Counted from the first letter of the stretch, positions 28,723 through 39,552 are shown. The stretch: 64,000 nt of DNA from Knoellia sinensis KCTC 19936 (GCF_000768705.1 NZ_AVPJ01000003.1:62001-126000), one strand, 5' to 3'. Numbers and translations: made by a program. Notes: generated by a model not told the origin, from the letters alone.

Positions 28723-29598
28723 ATGACCGCATCCAGCACCCGCACCGGGGCCGCGATCGTCGAGGTCACGGACCTCCACAAGTCGTTCGGCAGCAACCAC
28801 GTCCTCCAGGGGCTCAACGCGACCATCAAGCAGGGCGAGGTCGTCTGTGTCATCGGCCCGTCCGGCTCGGGCAAGTCGACCTTCCTGCGCTGCATCAACC
28901 TGCTCGAGGAGCCGACGAGCGGCTCCATCAAGGTCGGCGGTGACGAGGTCACGGATCCGGACTGCGACATCGACGCCATCCGCCGCAACATGGGCATGGT
29001 CTTCCAGCAGTTCAACCTCTTCCCGCACCTCTCCGTCCTCGGCAACTGCACCATGGCGCAGATGACCGTGCTCAAGCGGAGCAAGGCCGAGGCAGAGGCC
29101 AAGGCGCGCGAGAACCTCGAAAAGGTTGGGCTGTCCGAGAAGGCCGACGCCTACCCCGCTCAGCTCTCCGGTGGCCAGCAGCAGCGGGTCGCCATCGCGC
29201 GCGCCCTGTCGATGGACCCCAAGCTCATGCTCTTCGACGAGCCGACGTCAGCCCTCGACCCCGAGCTCGTCGGTGACGTCCTCTCGGTCATGCGGCGCCT
29301 GGCCAACGACGGCATGACGATGTTCGTCGTCACCCACGAGATGGCGTTCGCGCGAGAAGTCGCCGACCGCGTGATCTTCATGGACGGTGGGGTCATCGTC
29401 GAGGAGGGCGACCCGGAGCAGGTCATCGGCGACCCGCAGGAGGAGCGCACCAAGACCTTCCTGCAGCGGGTGCTCGACCCGACGCACGTCGACGCGGGAG
29501 CCGAGGACGCGGCATACGCCAAGCGCCACGTCGGCGAGGTCGCAGCCGACAACTTCGTCAAGCCCGCCGACACCCACGGCCACTACAGCGGCGGCTGA
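28723..29598 (+). CDS. Amino-acid ABC transporter ATP-binding protein (GlnQ type)
   Basis: 291 residues, about 40 longer than GlnQ because of a C-terminal acidic/His tail ending HGHYSGG. Walker [10 protein letters not shown], signature LSGGQQQR, Walker [14 protein letters not shown]-loop VTHEM. Starts two bases after the permease stop. It ends before a strong palindrome shared with two other places in the window. Confidence 0.95.
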   Translation: MTASSTRTGAAIVEVTDLHKSFGSNHVLQGLNATIKQGEVVCVIGPSGSGKSTFLRCINLLEEPTSGSIKVGGDEVTDPDCDIDAIRRNMGMVFQQFNLFPHLSVLGNCTMAQMTVLKRSKAEAEAKARENLEKVGLSEKADAYPAQLSGGQQQRVAIARALSMDPKLMLFDEPTSALDPELVGDVLSVMRRLANDGMTMFVVTHEMAFAREVADRVIFMDGGVIVEEGDPEQVIGDPQEERTKTFLQRVLDPTHVDAGAEDAAYAKRHVGEVAADNFVKPADTHGHYSGG

Positions 29599-29610
29599 CC
29601 GGCCAACCGT

Positions 29611-29667
29611 CGAGAGTAGACAAAGTCCCGCCCCCGGCGAACGGGGGCGGGACTTTGTCTACTCTCG
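29611..29667. repeat. Palindrome family copy A (AGTAGACAAAGTCCCG arms)
   Basis: A perfect 26-bp stem with a 5-base loop between the converging ABC ATPase and glmM genes. The outer arm sequence is shared with copies at 31129-31189 and 63927-63987, while the inner C/G block differs. Works as a bidirectional terminator by position. Confidence 0.85.
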
Positions 29668-29675
29668 AGTCGCGG

Positions 29676-31025
29676 TCAGGCCAGGGTGAGGCGGTCCTTG
29701 ACGACCGTGACGAGGCGGTCGGCGACCTCCTGGGCCTCTTCTGCGGACGCAGCCTCGACCATGACGCGCACCACCGGCTCGGTGCCCGACTTGCGCAAGA
29801 GCACCCGTCCGGTCCCGTCGAGCTGCTGGCCTGCCTCGGCGACCGCCGCCTGGACGCCCTCGTCGGTCTCGACGCGGGCCTTGTCGACGCCCTTGACGTT
29901 GATGAGCACCTGCGGAAGTCGGGTCATGACGGTGCCGAGCTCGGCGATGGTCTTGCCGGTCGCGACCATGCGGGCCGCGAGCATGAGCCCGGTGAGCACG
30001 CCGTCGCCGGTCGTGCCGTGCTCGAGCAGGATGACGTGGCCGGACTGCTCCCCGCCCAGGGTGTGCGACGACGCGCGCATCTCCTCGAGGACGTAGCGGT
30101 CACCCACGCCCGTCTGCTTGACCTTGATGCCCTCGCGCTCCATCGCCTGGATGAGGCCGAGGTTGCTCATGACCGTGGCCACGAGGGTGTCCTCGTGGAG
30201 CGCGCCCCGCGACTTCATGTCGACGGCGAGGATGCCCATGATCTGGTCCCCGTCGATCTCGTTGCCCTCGGCGTCGACGGCCAGGCAGCGGTCGGCGTCG
30301 CCGTCGTGCGCGATGCCGATGTCGGCCCCCTTGGCGACGACGGCGTCCTTGAGGTGCTGGAGGTGGGTGGACCCGTAGCCGTCGTTGATGTTGAGCCCGT
30401 CGGGCTCGGTGCCGATCTCGATCACCTCGGCGCCGGCGAGGCGGAAGACCTCGGGCGACACCGACGAAGCCGCGCCGTGCGCGCCGTCGATGACGACGGT
30501 GAGTCCGTCGAGGTTGTTCGGGATGGACTCGAGCAGGTGCGCCACATAGCGCGCCTGCCCGGCACGGTTCTGGTGGACCCGGCCGACCTGGGCGCCCGTG
30601 GGGCGCTCCCACACGCGATCGAGCCCCGCAGCGATCTCGTCCTCGACCGCGTCGGGGAGCTTGTGCCCACCGGCGGCGAAGAACTTGATGCCGTTGTCGG
30701 GCATGGCGTTGTGCGACGCCGAGAGCATGACCCCGAAGTGGGCGTCCATGTCGGAGGTGAGGAAAGCGACGGCGGGAGTCGGCAACACGCCGACGTTGTG
30801 CACGTCGACGCCCGCAGACGCCAGACCGGCGACGACCGCCGCACCGAGGAACTCGCCCGACGCACGCGGGTCGCGCCCCACGACGGCCTTGGGCTTGCGG
30901 CCGGCCGCCCGCGCCTCGGCGCCCAGGACATGCGCCGCCGACACCGCGAGTTGCATGGCCAGCTCGGCCGTGATGTCGACGTTCGCGAGTCCTCGGACCC
31001 CGTCGGTCCCGAACAGTCGTGCCAT
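29676..31025 (-). CDS. glmM: Phosphoglucosamine mutase
   Basis: 449 residues. Converts glucosamine 6-phosphate to glucosamine 1-phosphate for peptidoglycan precursors. N-terminal [13 protein letters not shown], active serine loop [16 protein letters not shown] (~residue 101), metal loop DGDADR (~242), and C-terminal phosphate loop [14 protein letters not shown]. It lies downstream of rplM-rpsI as in many actinobacteria, but is bounded on both sides by copies of the same palindrome. Confidence 0.97.
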   Translation of the reverse strand: MARLFGTDGVRGLANVDITAELAMQLAVSAAHVLGAEARAAGRKPKAVVGRDPRASGEFLGAAVVAGLASAGVDVHNVGVLPTPAVAFLTSDMDAHFGVMLSASHNAMPDNGIKFFAAGGHKLPDAVEDEIAAGLDRVWERPTGAQVGRVHQNRAGQARYVAHLLESIPNNLDGLTVVIDGAHGAASSVSPEVFRLAGAEVIEIGTEPDGLNINDGYGSTHLQHLKDAVVAKGADIGIAHDGDADRCLAVDAEGNEIDGDQIMGILAVDMKSRGALHEDTLVATVMSNLGLIQAMEREGIKVKQTGVGDRYVLEEMRASSHTLGGEQSGHVILLEHGTTGDGVLTGLMLAARMVATGKTIAELGTVMTRLPQVLINVKGVDKARVETDEGVQAAVAEAGQQLDGTGRVLLRKSGTEPVVRVMVEAASAEEAQEVADRLVTVVKDRLTLA

Positions 31026-31128
31026 GGGTATGCCGTGCCTTTCGTCGTGCTTTCAGCTCACCGGCCCGAAAGGGACCGACGAGACAACCTACCCCCGCAA
31101 GGGGTGCGGACGGCATACCGGCAAAGCA

Positions 31129-31189
31129 GTCGAGAGTAGACAAAGTCCCGCGCGCGAACTCGCGACACGGGACTTTGTCTACTGTCGAC
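31129..31189. repeat. Palindrome family copy B
   Basis: Arms GTCGAGAGTAGACAAAGTCC and its partner pair with one mismatch; the centre differs from copy A. It sits between rpsI and glmM, which are co-directional, so it would end the ribosomal transcript. Confidence 0.8.
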
Positions 31190-31216
31190 GGCTGGTGAGC
31201 CGCCGCAGCGCCAGGA

Positions 31217-31738
31217 TCAGCGCTTGGAGTACTGAGGCGCCTTGCGGGCCTTCTTGAGACCGGCCTTCTTGCGCTCCGGGACGCGGGCGTCACGGGTGAG
31301 GAAGCCAGCCTTCTTGAGTGCGGGACGGTTCAGCTCTTCGTCAACACCGTTGAGCGAGCGAGCAACACCGAGGCGCACGGCACCGGCCTGGCCGGAGGGG
31401 CCACCGCCGTGGACGCGCACGAGCACGTCGTAGGCGCCGTCGAGCTCGAGCACCTTGAGGGGCTCGTTGACGATCTGCTGGTGGACCTTGTTGGGGAAGT
31501 AGGCCTCGAGGGTGCGGCCGTTGATCTTCCACTCACCGGTGCCGGGGACGATGCGCACGCGGGCCACGGCCTGCTTGCGACGACCGGTCGCGGCGCCGGG
31601 GGCGGACGCGGACGGGCGGCGGGCCGGCTCAGCGGCGACGTCCTCGGAGGACTCCGAGGTGTACTCGGTGATCTCCTGGTCGTCAGCGTCGGTGCCGAAG
31701 TCAGCCTCGGTCGTGTCGAGGTTGGTGTTCTCGGTCAT
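31217..31738 (-). CDS. rpsI: 30S ribosomal protein S9
   Basis: 173 residues. The S9 core starts near residue 50 ([23 protein letters not shown]) and ends with the conserved basic tail [12 protein letters not shown]. The ~45-residue acidic N-terminal extension is typical of actinobacterial S9. Its ATG overlaps the rplM stop by one base (TAATG). Confidence 0.97.
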   Translation of the reverse strand: MTENTNLDTTEADFGTDADDQEITEYTSESSEDVAAEPARRPSASAPGAATGRRKQAVARVRIVPGTGEWKINGRTLEAYFPNKVHQQIVNEPLKVLELDGAYDVLVRVHGGGPSGQAGAVRLGVARSLNGVDEELNRPALKKAGFLTRDARVPERKKAGLKKARKAPQYSKR

Positions 31739-32181
31739 TACTGGGCCACCTGGGTGATCTCGAAGGGCTTGGGCTGCTGGGCGGAGTGGGGGTGCTCGGA
31801 GCCGGCGTAGACCTTGAGCTTCGTGAGCTGCTGACGGCCCAGCGAGGTGCGCGGGAGCATGCCGCGGACGGCCTTCTCGATGGCCTTCTCGGGGAACTTG
31901 TCGAGCATCTCGACGTAGTTGCGGCTGCGCAGACCACCCGGGAAGCCGGAGTGGCGGTAGGCCTTCTTCTGCTCGGCCTTGGCGCCGGTGAGGGCCACCT
32001 TGTCGGCATTGATGATGATGACGAAGTCGCCCATGTCCATGTGGGGGGCGAAGGTGGCCTTGTGCTTGCCACGGAGGAGCGTCGCGGTCTGGCTCGCGAG
32101 GCGACCGAGCACGACGTCAGTGGCGTCAATGACGTGCCACTGGCGCGAGATGTCGCCCGGCTTCGGGGAGAAGGTACGCAC
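31738..32181 (-). CDS. rplM: 50S ribosomal protein L13
   Basis: 147 residues. Begins [29 protein letters not shown], the standard actinobacterial L13 start, on a GTG; contains [20 protein letters not shown] and [20 protein letters not shown]. No Shine-Dalgarno is seen: TAGGTA lies just upstream of the GTG, so the message may be leaderless. The 294-base region upstream holds two GTATGCCGT copies and a GCCGTG/CACGGC inverted repeat, but no gene. Confidence 0.97.
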   Translation of the reverse strand: MRTFSPKPGDISRQWHVIDATDVVLGRLASQTATLLRGKHKATFAPHMDMGDFVIIINADKVALTGAKAEQKKAYRHSGFPGGLRSRNYVEMLDKFPEKAIEKAVRGMLPRTSLGRQQLTKLKVYAGSEHPHSAQQPKPFEITQVAQ

Positions 32182-32439
32182 GGTGTTACCTAACGTGTGG
32201 ATGGAACGGGAAACCTGCGGTCGCGCTCGGGTCGAGTTCACGACTTCAGGGGTATGCCGTGTGCTCCCGCCAGGGTCGAACCTCGCGGTTCGCTCTCTCG
32301 GGCCACCCTGAGAAGGGCGCACGGCACAACAGTTCTCAAGTTTACGGATCCCTCCCCCCTCGCCCAAATCGACCGCGAAGGGACCCAAAACAAGGGCTGA
32401 CCTGCGCAAACACCGGATTGGCAACGGCATACAGAATAG

Positions 32440-32469
32440 TTGTGCAAACACAGTGTGCATAGGTATTGT
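32440..32469 (+). promoter_or_regulatory. Leaderless promoter of the ArsR-MFS operon with repeated TGTGCA sites
   Basis: TTGTGC (32440-32445) and TATTGT (32464-32469) are spaced 18 bases; TATTGT ends six bases before the ATG. TGTGCA-like hexamers repeat three times across this stretch and could be binding sites of the regulator itself. Confidence 0.55.
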
Positions 32470-32475
32470 GCATGC

Positions 32476-33087
32476 ATGAGTTCTGATCTACCCGAAACGA
32501 ACACCAGCCTGACCGGCCTACGGCTCGACGCCAGGTCACTCAAGGTGCTCGCCCACCCCCTGCGGTCGCGGCTCCTTTCCGCGTTGCGGCGCGGCGGGCC
32601 AGCCACCGCGACCGCCCTCGCGAGTGCGCTGGGCACCAACTCGGGCGCGACGAGCTATCACTTGCGCAAACTCGAGTCCGTCGGTCTCGTCGCCGACACC
32701 GGTGAGGGCGAGGGCAAGCGGCGCCTGTGGCGAGCAGCCACCGAGAGCCACCAGTACGAGCCGAGCGACTTCGCAGGCGATGAGGACTCCGAGACGGCAC
32801 TCAACTGGCTCGTGCGCGACTACACGCGCCATTTCGCCGAGCAGTTCGAGAAGTGGCTCGACGTCGAGGCCGCCTGGCCCAGCGCCTGGCGCGACGCCGC
32901 GGGGATGAGCGACTCCTATGTCATCGCGACACCCGACCAGCTCCAAGCGATGAGGACCGAGATCTACGCCGTCATCGACCGCTATCGCCGTGTGGGACAG
33001 GGCAATCCGGCCGCACGTCGGCTGGCGGTCTACAACGTGACGTATCCGCTCGACCTCGACCGTATCCCCCGCGGCGAGGACTCATGA
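32476..33087 (+). CDS. ArsR-type winged-helix regulator
   Basis: 203 residues. HTH at ~15-85: [51 protein letters not shown], an ArsR/HTH_20 layout, then a helical C-terminal domain rich in Trp. No metal-binding Cys pair is seen, so a small organic ligand is more likely. Its stop overlaps the MFS gene start (ATGA), so it probably controls that exporter. Confidence 0.9.
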   Translation: MSSDLPETNTSLTGLRLDARSLKVLAHPLRSRLLSALRRGGPATATALASALGTNSGATSYHLRKLESVGLVADTGEGEGKRRLWRAATESHQYEPSDFAGDEDSETALNWLVRDYTRHFAEQFEKWLDVEAAWPSAWRDAAGMSDSYVIATPDQLQAMRTEIYAVIDRYRRVGQGNPAARRLAVYNVTYPLDLDRIPRGEDS

Positions 33088-34373
33088 GCACCTCACTCTC
33101 CCCCGCGGCAGCGAAGCGCGTCTTCTACCTTCTCTCGACGACGCGTTGGCTCCCCGTGGGCTTCGTCGTCGGGATCTTCGCCCTCGTCGCCCTCGAGCGC
33201 GGGCTCTCGATCGAGCAGATCACGCTCTTCATGACCGCGCAGGGCCTCATGGTCCTGCTGCTCGAACTTCCGACGAGCGGCTTCGCCGACGTCCTGGGAC
33301 GCAAACCTGTGCTGCTCGCCGCCGGGGTCGTCAACATCGTCGCCGGAATCGCCTACCTGTTCGCGCAGTCGTTCTGGCAGTTCGCGCTCGCCGCCGGACT
33401 CATGGGGGTCTACCGCGCCCTTGATTCCGGTCCGCTGGAGGCGTGGTACGTCGACACCGTCCACGAACGCGACCCCGGCAGCGACGTGCACGGGGCGATG
33501 TCGATCCAGGGCGTGCTGGTGGGCGTCGGCATGGGCGGTGGCGCCCTCGTGTCGGGGGCACTGGTCGCGTGGCATCCCTTCAAGGACTCCAGTGCGCTCC
33601 TGCTGCCGATCCAGGTCTTCGTCGCGCTGTGCGTCGTCCATCTCGTCGCCACGATGGCCCTCCTGCGCGAGACGCCTCGCAGTGAGGGGCGCCTCCGAGC
33701 GCGTCTCGGCTCGTCGGTGCGCGACACCCCCGGGGCCGTCCGCGACGGCCTGAGCCTGCTGCGCTCCAACAGGGTGCTCCGCAACCTCGTCCTCGTCGAG
33801 GTGTTCTGGGTGACGGGGATGATGGCCTACGAGACGCTCATGCCGCTGCGGCTGGCCGAACTCCTCGGCTCCGAGGCTCGTGCGGGTGTCTGGATGGGGC
33901 CGGCCGCCGCCGGTGGGTGGGCCCTGTTCTCCTTCGGCTCCTGGCTGGGTGGACGCCTCGCCGATCGCCTCGGACTGGTCCGAGCCGCCATCCTCGGACG
34001 CGTCATCAACGGACTCGGGGTCGTCGCCATGGGTTTGGCACTCGGGCCCGCGGCACTCCTGATCGCCTACCTCTTCACCTACACCATGCATGGCGCCGCG
34101 AGTCCTGCCTACATGGGACTCATGCACCGCGAGGCGTCGTCGAAGAACCGCGCGACCGTCCTGTCGATGAGCTCCCTCGTGATGCAGGCCGGCGGCGCCA
34201 TCGCTGGCCCAATGCTCGGCCTCCTCGCCGCGCGCACCTCGATCTCCACCGCGATGATCGTCGCCGGCGTGGTGAGCACCCTCGGCTTCGCCTGCTTCCT
34301 GCCTGCCCGCCGTCGCGAACGCTCGTCCACGGAGCGGGTCGCGAACGCAGAGGTGACTCCGACCCAGACGTGA
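33084..34373 (+). CDS. MFS transporter
   Basis: 429 residues, 12 predicted helices. The loop 2-3 motif appears as SGFADVLGRKPVL and again in the second half as GGRLADRLGLVRA. Family members of this layout are drug/H+ antiporters; specificity unknown. Coupled to the ArsR regulator by a 4-base overlap. Confidence 0.9.
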   Translation: MSTSLSPAAAKRVFYLLSTTRWLPVGFVVGIFALVALERGLSIEQITLFMTAQGLMVLLLELPTSGFADVLGRKPVLLAAGVVNIVAGIAYLFAQSFWQFALAAGLMGVYRALDSGPLEAWYVDTVHERDPGSDVHGAMSIQGVLVGVGMGGGALVSGALVAWHPFKDSSALLLPIQVFVALCVVHLVATMALLRETPRSEGRLRARLGSSVRDTPGAVRDGLSLLRSNRVLRNLVLVEVFWVTGMMAYETLMPLRLAELLGSEARAGVWMGPAAAGGWALFSFGSWLGGRLADRLGLVRAAILGRVINGLGVVAMGLALGPAALLIAYLFTYTMHGAASPAYMGLMHREASSKNRATVLSMSSLVMQAGGAIAGPMLGLLAARTSISTAMIVAGVVSTLGFACFLPARRRERSSTERVANAEVTPTQT

Positions 34374-34417
34374 GCGGACGGCATACGGTGAATTGACGAC
34401 AACCCAAGGAGCACATC

Positions 34418-35014
34418 GTGCGCAAGGTCATCGTCAGCGAAATCGTCTCTCTCGACGGGCACTTCAGCGGGCCGGGCGGCAACGTCATGGTGATGCCGTT
34501 CGATGCCGGGTTCAGCGAGAACAACGCCGAACTGCTGCGCGGCGCGAGCACGCTGCTTCTCGGTGGAACGAGCTATCGGGGATTCGTGGACTACTGGCCC
34601 GGCATCAAGGACGACGCCGACCAACCGGAACTCGAGCGAGAGATCTCAACGCTCAACTCGGCGATGGAGAAGGTCGTCGTCTCCGACACCCTCACGTCCG
34701 ATGAGACCGGTCCCTGGGCCGACTCGACCCGGATCGTCCCGCGCGCGGAGGCGCACGAGGTCGTGCGTGCGTTGCGCGCTGAGGAGGACGGCGGCGACAT
34801 CGTCATCTTCGGGAGCCACGTGCTCTGGAACGACCTGTTGGCACACGGCCTCGTCGACGAGCTCCACCTCATGTTCGGTCCCGGGATCGTTGGCGCCGGG
34901 GGCGTCCCGGCGTTCGAGGCCGCCGGGCCAGCTCGATTCCGGCTGCTCGACACCCACCGATGGGAGGGCTCCGACCTCGTCCGCCTGCGGTACGCCGTCA
35001 ACCCAGAAGCCTGA
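34418..35014 (+). CDS. Dihydrofolate reductase-like (RibD C-terminal domain) protein
   Basis: 198 residues. VIVSEIVSLDGHFSGPGG at the N terminus and GDIVIFGSHVLWNDLLAHGLVDELHLMFGPGIVG are the RibD_C NADPH-binding hallmarks. These small proteins are annotated as DHFR-like, but the substrate is not known. GTG start with AAGGAG upstream. A GTATGCCGT copy lies just before it. Confidence 0.88.
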   Translation: MRKVIVSEIVSLDGHFSGPGGNVMVMPFDAGFSENNAELLRGASTLLLGGTSYRGFVDYWPGIKDDADQPELEREISTLNSAMEKVVVSDTLTSDETGPWADSTRIVPRAEAHEVVRALRAEEDGGDIVIFGSHVLWNDLLAHGLVDELHLMFGPGIVGAGGVPAFEAAGPARFRLLDTHRWEGSDLVRLRYAVNPEA

Positions 35015-35069
35015 CGCCGACGCGACCTCCCTCATTGACCGAGTGGCGGCCGAGGAAGAGCATGGCTCT

Positions 35070-36443
35070 GTGGTGCAACGGCTGGAGGCCGACTACCTCG
35101 TCGTCGGCGCTGGTGCGACGGGCATGGCGTTCACGGACGCCCTGACCGAGCACTCCGACGCCTCCGTGGTCATCATCGACCGCCGACACGGCCCCGGAGG
35201 GCACTGGCTCGACGCCTATCCCTTCGTCCGACTCCACCAGGCGTCGGCCTTCTATGGCGTGGCCTCGACCCTGCTCGGCGGCGGGCGGTTGCAGAGCGAC
35301 GGCCCCGAGGCCGGGCTGGCCGAGCGCGCGAGTGCCCCGGAGGTCTGTGCGTACTACGACCGCGTGCTGCGCGAGCGGTTGCAGTCCTCCGGCCAGGTGT
35401 CGTTCATGCCGGCCTGTGACTATCGGGGCGAGGGCCGGTTCGTCTCGTTGCTGTCGGGTCGGGAGTACGTGGTCCGCGGTCGCGTGGTCAACGCTCACCA
35501 CCTCTCCCCCACGATCCCCGCACGGACCGAGCCACCCTTCCGAGTGGGCGACGGAGTTCGCGTGGTGGCCGTCAACGAGTTGGCTTCCCTCGGCGAGGCC
35601 GCCTCTCAGTACGTCATCGTCGGCGCCGGGAAGACCGCAACCGACGCCTGCGTCTGGTTGCTCGGCAACGGGGTCGACCCGGACGCCATCCGCTGGGTCC
35701 GATCGCGCGACCCCTGGATGCTCAACCGTGCGAAGGTCCAGCCCGACCCGGTGATCTTCTGGGGGTTGGGAGCGGACGTCTTCGAGGCGGCTTCGCTCGC
35801 GAGTTCGCCAACCGACCTCTTCCTGCGGATGGAAGCAGCGGGCGTGATGCTTCGGATCGACCCGTCGGTCATGCCCACGATGGCCAAGACGCCCACACTC
35901 GCCCAGTGGGAACTCGACGAACTCCGCACCATCGAGGACGTCATCCGGCTCGGACACGTCCGTGGCGTCGAATCCGGACGACTCTCGCTCGAGGACGGCG
36001 ACGCCGCCATCGCTCGCGACGCCGTCGTCGTGCACTGCGCTGCATCAGGACTCCAGTACTCACCTCTCGTGCCGATCTGGGGCAGTGCGGAGATCACGCT
36101 CCAGCCGATCCGAACCGGGTTCCCCTGCTTCGGCGCGGCCCTGGCCGGCTATGCGGAGGCCACCATCGACTCGGATGAGGAGAAGAACCGGCTCTGCCCG
36201 CCTTCGCCGTACTCCAACACGATGGAGGACTGGCCGCGGATGAACGTGCTCGGCACCCTCGCGTCACTCGCCTTCACCTCCGCCCCCGATCTGCGGACGT
36301 GGTCCAACGAGGTCCCGCTGAATCCCGCCGCTGTCTCAGCAGCGCGGCAGGTGTCGCCGGAGCTGTCCGCGACACAGGAACGGTTCCGACAGTTCATGGA
36401 GCCGGGGTTGGCCCGGATGCGGCAACTGGCCGGGATGGACTAG
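35070..36443 (+). CDS. FAD/NAD(P)-binding flavoprotein
   Basis: 457 residues. Begins with the FAD-binding ADYLVVGAGATGMAF, then RRHGPGGHWLDAYPFVRLHQ, and a second nucleotide-binding site YVIVGAGKTATDACVWLL (~residue 185), as in flavin monooxygenases and related reductases. No signal peptide. GTG at 35070 is preferred because AGGAAGAG lies upstream; GTG at 35043 is possible. Stands alone; ends 16 bases from the convergent amylase gene. Confidence 0.8.
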   Translation: MVQRLEADYLVVGAGATGMAFTDALTEHSDASVVIIDRRHGPGGHWLDAYPFVRLHQASAFYGVASTLLGGGRLQSDGPEAGLAERASAPEVCAYYDRVLRERLQSSGQVSFMPACDYRGEGRFVSLLSGREYVVRGRVVNAHHLSPTIPARTEPPFRVGDGVRVVAVNELASLGEAASQYVIVGAGKTATDACVWLLGNGVDPDAIRWVRSRDPWMLNRAKVQPDPVIFWGLGADVFEAASLASSPTDLFLRMEAAGVMLRIDPSVMPTMAKTPTLAQWELDELRTIEDVIRLGHVRGVESGRLSLEDGDAAIARDAVVVHCAASGLQYSPLVPIWGSAEITLQPIRTGFPCFGAALAGYAEATIDSDEEKNRLCPPSPYSNTMEDWPRMNVLGTLASLAFTSAPDLRTWSNEVPLNPAAVSAARQVSPELSATQERFRQFMEPGLARMRQLAGMD

Positions 36444-36459
36444 CGGCACGAAACGCCGT

Positions 36460-39400
36460 TCACGGACTGGTGCTCGTCACCGTGGTGCGATGCGTCGACG
36501 AGTCGTAGGCGAAGTTCGTCCTTGCCCCGTCACTCGGCACGGTCACGGTGAGGTTGCCGCCGTTCGGGACACCGCCGTCGCCGTAGTTCTCATCCCACGA
36601 GAGCCCATGGGCGACCTTGAAGGTCCACGAGCCCGCGGGGATCCTCGTCGTCGCCCAGGTGAAGACACCATCGCCGTCCTTGTCCTGCAGCCACGGGCGC
36701 ATGCAGTCCGGGGACCAGTCGGCCGGGCAGCCGAGTTCGGACTGGAACGACCCCGGCGCCGTGACGATGTCGGTCTCCTCGTCCGACGTCGCCCAGTGCG
36801 TCGTCGGGTCGTAGTAGAACGACACGGTGCCGTCGGTCTCGTAGGAGATGTTGGCGCCGTCACGCACACCCCTCTCGCCGTAGTTCTCGGTCCAGGCGCG
36901 GTCGAGAGCGGCCTTGTAGGAGTACGGTCCGGCCGGCACCGTGAACGACTTCTTCCAGATCTGGTCGTCCGCGTCGAGCGTGAGCTGGGCGTTGTCGCAC
37001 CACGGCTCCCAGTCCGCCGGGCAGCCCATCTCGGAGTTGTGGGTTCCGGCCACCGCGACGGCACCCGGCTGGGTCGCCGACGGGTCCCCGATCTCGCCCT
37101 CTGTCGAGCCACCGGTGGACTCGGTGACGACCGAGGCCCACGTCGAGTCGGCGGCCACGCGCCCGGCCGCGTCACGCACGACCGCGCGGTACTCGAGCAC
37201 CGAGCCCACCGGCATACCGGCAACGTCGTGGAACACCCGGAAGGGTGCGTTGTCGTCGGTCCCGATCGTGCGCCACTGCGTGGTTCCCAGCGGCCGGTAG
37301 AGGAAGGTCGTCTGCGCGAAGGTGCTCGCCGCGACGTCCGCCGCGACTTCGGCACGACCGGCCACCGTGTTGGCATCACCAATCGACAGCTCGATCGTCG
37401 GAGCCGCACCGGCGGTCGAGATCGGCTTGTTGGCCCGCCACACGCTCACGGTGAGCGGTGGCACCGTGACCGACAAGGAGCCGTCGGCTGCGGGCTTCAC
37501 AGCAGTGTCCGTGCCGGACACGGGAGTGAAGACCACACCCTTGCCCTTGCTCCACGTCGGGAACGACGCTGTCCGAGCCGACGTCGCGTTGTTGGCGGCC
37601 ACGACGTACTCCACCTTGTTGCCCGCGTCCACCCGAGACACCGCGAAGATGCCGGCCCCGTCGGCGGCGTGGCGCAGGACCTGGGCACCGTCGGCGAGGG
37701 CCGGATGCTTGGCTCGCACCGAGGCGAGCGCCCGGATGTGCTCATACAGCGGGTGGTCGGTCGCGTAGCGGTCGCGTGACCCCTCCGGCCCGGCGAGCAC
37801 GTCCTCGGTGTTGTAGATGTCGACCTGGCTGGCGAACATGTCCTCGCGCGCCAGTTGGTCGCCGCCGGTGCCGATGAAGCCCTGCTCGTCTCCGTAGTAG
37901 GTCACTGGCTGGCCGCGCGTCGCGAACATGAGCGACTCGGCGAACTTCACGCGGGCGAGGTGCTCCGCCTCGTCCCCGCTCACCTCCTTGAGGAACATCG
38001 CCGCGCGGCCCATGTCGTGGTTCCCGAGGAAGGTCGGCAGCTGGTAGGCGTTGCTGTCCGCGTCGGTGTACCAGTCGTCCTTGGCGAAGAAGTCGGCGAG
38101 GACATTGGCGGAGTTGCCCTTGGCGAAGTCGACGCCCTGCTGCTGGAAGCCGAAGTCGAGGGTGGCCTGGAGCTTGCCGCGGGTCGTGTACTCGGACATC
38201 ACCGCCGGGTTGCCGTCGAACACCTCACCGAAGGCGAAGAAGTCCTCGTTGCTCTTGGCTGCGTGCCCCAGCAGATCGGGCATGAACTTCTGCCAGAACT
38301 CCATGTTGACGTGTTTGACCGTGTCGATGCGGAAGCCGTCGATGCCGAGGTCGACCCACGTCTTGTAGATCTCGCCCATGCCCTCGACGACCTCGGGGCG
38401 CTCGGTGAAGAGGTCGTCGAGCCCGATGAAGTCGCCGTAGGTCGAGGACTCGCCGGCGAACGTCGAGTCGCCGCGGTTGTGGTACATCAGCGGGTCGTTG
38501 AGCCACGCCGGCGTCTTGGCGTCCTCGTCACCCTCGTGGAAGAACGGCGTGTACGGGAACGACGTCGCCGGGTCCATCTCGGGGAACGTCTCGTTCACGT
38601 AGTCGCGGTCGTCGAAGACGGTGCCGTCGGCCATCTTGTAGGGCGCGCTCCGCTTCGACCGGTAGGTGTACTGCTGCTCCTCGTAGTCGATGACGTCGGC
38701 CGTGTGGTTGGTGATGATGTCGAAGAAGACCTTCATGCCCTTCTTGTGCGCCGCCGCGATGAGGGCCTTCATCTCCGCGTTGGTGCCGAGGTGAGGGTCG
38801 ATCTGGGTGAAGTCGGTGATCCAGTAGCCGTGGTAGCCGGCGCTCTCCTCACCCGGCTTCCCCTGGACAGGCTTGTTCTTGAAGCTCGGCGTGAGCCAGA
38901 TGGCCGTCGTGCCCAGTCCCTTGATGTAGTCGAGCTTGCTCATCACGCCGGCGAGGTCGCCGCCGTGGTAGAAGCCCTTGTGCGTCGGGTCGAACCCGGT
39001 CTGGAGCGGGCCCCCGGTCAGCCCACCGCGGTCGTTGTCGGTGCGACCGTTGGCGAACCTGTCGGCCATGAGGAAGTAGAACCGTTCGCGGGTGAGCGGC
39101 GACCTCAGCGAGTCCTTCGCGAGCGCTGCGTCGGCGGCCGTGGTGCCGCCACCCACGCCCTCCGCCGTGAGACTCACGACGTGCGAGACGTCGTCGTAGG
39201 TGAACTTCAGCGTTGCCGGACCCTCGAGGACGAGCGGGAGGTTGGCACCGTCCAGGGCACCGCCCGCGCCGTAGTTGACGTCCCACGAGTCGTTGAGGGC
39301 GACCTTGTATTCGTAGGTCCCAGCGGGGACCGTGAACGACTTCGTGTATGCCGTGGTGTCGCCGACGCGCGCCAGGTCCGTGGCGTTGCAGTCCGGCTGC

Positions 39401-39552
39401 CAGTCGTCGGGGCACCCGAGCTCGGACTGAAGCGATCCCACGAGGGCGACGGACACGGTCTCGGCTGCCGCGGGAACAACGGCTCCCACGAGGGGTGCGG
39501 CGATGAGAGCGGCACCAGCAGCGACGGCAGACAGACGGCGTGGACTGGGCAT
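36460..39552 (-). CDS. Secreted GH13 alpha-amylase/pullulanase-type enzyme with three X25-like modules
   Basis: 1030 residues. Signal peptide 1-30 ending PAAA. X25-like starch-associated module at ~31-125 (LQSELGCPDDWQPDC...SWDVNYG), GH13 catalytic barrel ~150-590 with nucleophile Asp in DGFRIDTVKH, acid/base Glu in FAFGEVFDG and FLGNHD, a C-domain and a linker domain, then two more X25-like modules at ~830-1030 (both with SELGCPADW / SEMGCPADW and ENYG). Breaks down extracellular starch or pullulan. Start set by GGAGGAG upstream. A LacI-type palindrome lies in the promoter. Confidence 0.9.
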   Translation of the reverse strand: MPSPRRLSAVAAGAALIAAPLVGAVVPAAAETVSVALVGSLQSELGCPDDWQPDCNATDLARVGDTTAYTKSFTVPAGTYEYKVALNDSWDVNYGAGGALDGANLPLVLEGPATLKFTYDDVSHVVSLTAEGVGGGTTAADAALAKDSLRSPLTRERFYFLMADRFANGRTDNDRGGLTGGPLQTGFDPTHKGFYHGGDLAGVMSKLDYIKGLGTTAIWLTPSFKNKPVQGKPGEESAGYHGYWITDFTQIDPHLGTNAEMKALIAAAHKKGMKVFFDIITNHTADVIDYEEQQYTYRSKRSAPYKMADGTVFDDRDYVNETFPEMDPATSFPYTPFFHEGDEDAKTPAWLNDPLMYHNRGDSTFAGESSTYGDFIGLDDLFTERPEVVEGMGEIYKTWVDLGIDGFRIDTVKHVNMEFWQKFMPDLLGHAAKSNEDFFAFGEVFDGNPAVMSEYTTRGKLQATLDFGFQQQGVDFAKGNSANVLADFFAKDDWYTDADSNAYQLPTFLGNHDMGRAAMFLKEVSGDEAEHLARVKFAESLMFATRGQPVTYYGDEQGFIGTGGDQLAREDMFASQVDIYNTEDVLAGPEGSRDRYATDHPLYEHIRALASVRAKHPALADGAQVLRHAADGAGIFAVSRVDAGNKVEYVVAANNATSARTASFPTWSKGKGVVFTPVSGTDTAVKPAADGSLSVTVPPLTVSVWRANKPISTAGAAPTIELSIGDANTVAGRAEVAADVAASTFAQTTFLYRPLGTTQWRTIGTDDNAPFRVFHDVAGMPVGSVLEYRAVVRDAAGRVAADSTWASVVTESTGGSTEGEIGDPSATQPGAVAVAGTHNSEMGCPADWEPWCDNAQLTLDADDQIWKKSFTVPAGPYSYKAALDRAWTENYGERGVRDGANISYETDGTVSFYYDPTTHWATSDEETDIVTAPGSFQSELGCPADWSPDCMRPWLQDKDGDGVFTWATTRIPAGSWTFKVAHGLSWDENYGDGGVPNGGNLTVTVPSDGARTNFAYDSSTHRTTVTSTSP

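Noticed and set aside
32182-32475. Ribosomal-protein leader riboswitch-like element upstream of rplM
   Set aside because: An inverted repeat exists, but one arm is simply a GTATGCCGT copy and no known L13 leader fold can be recognised by eye.
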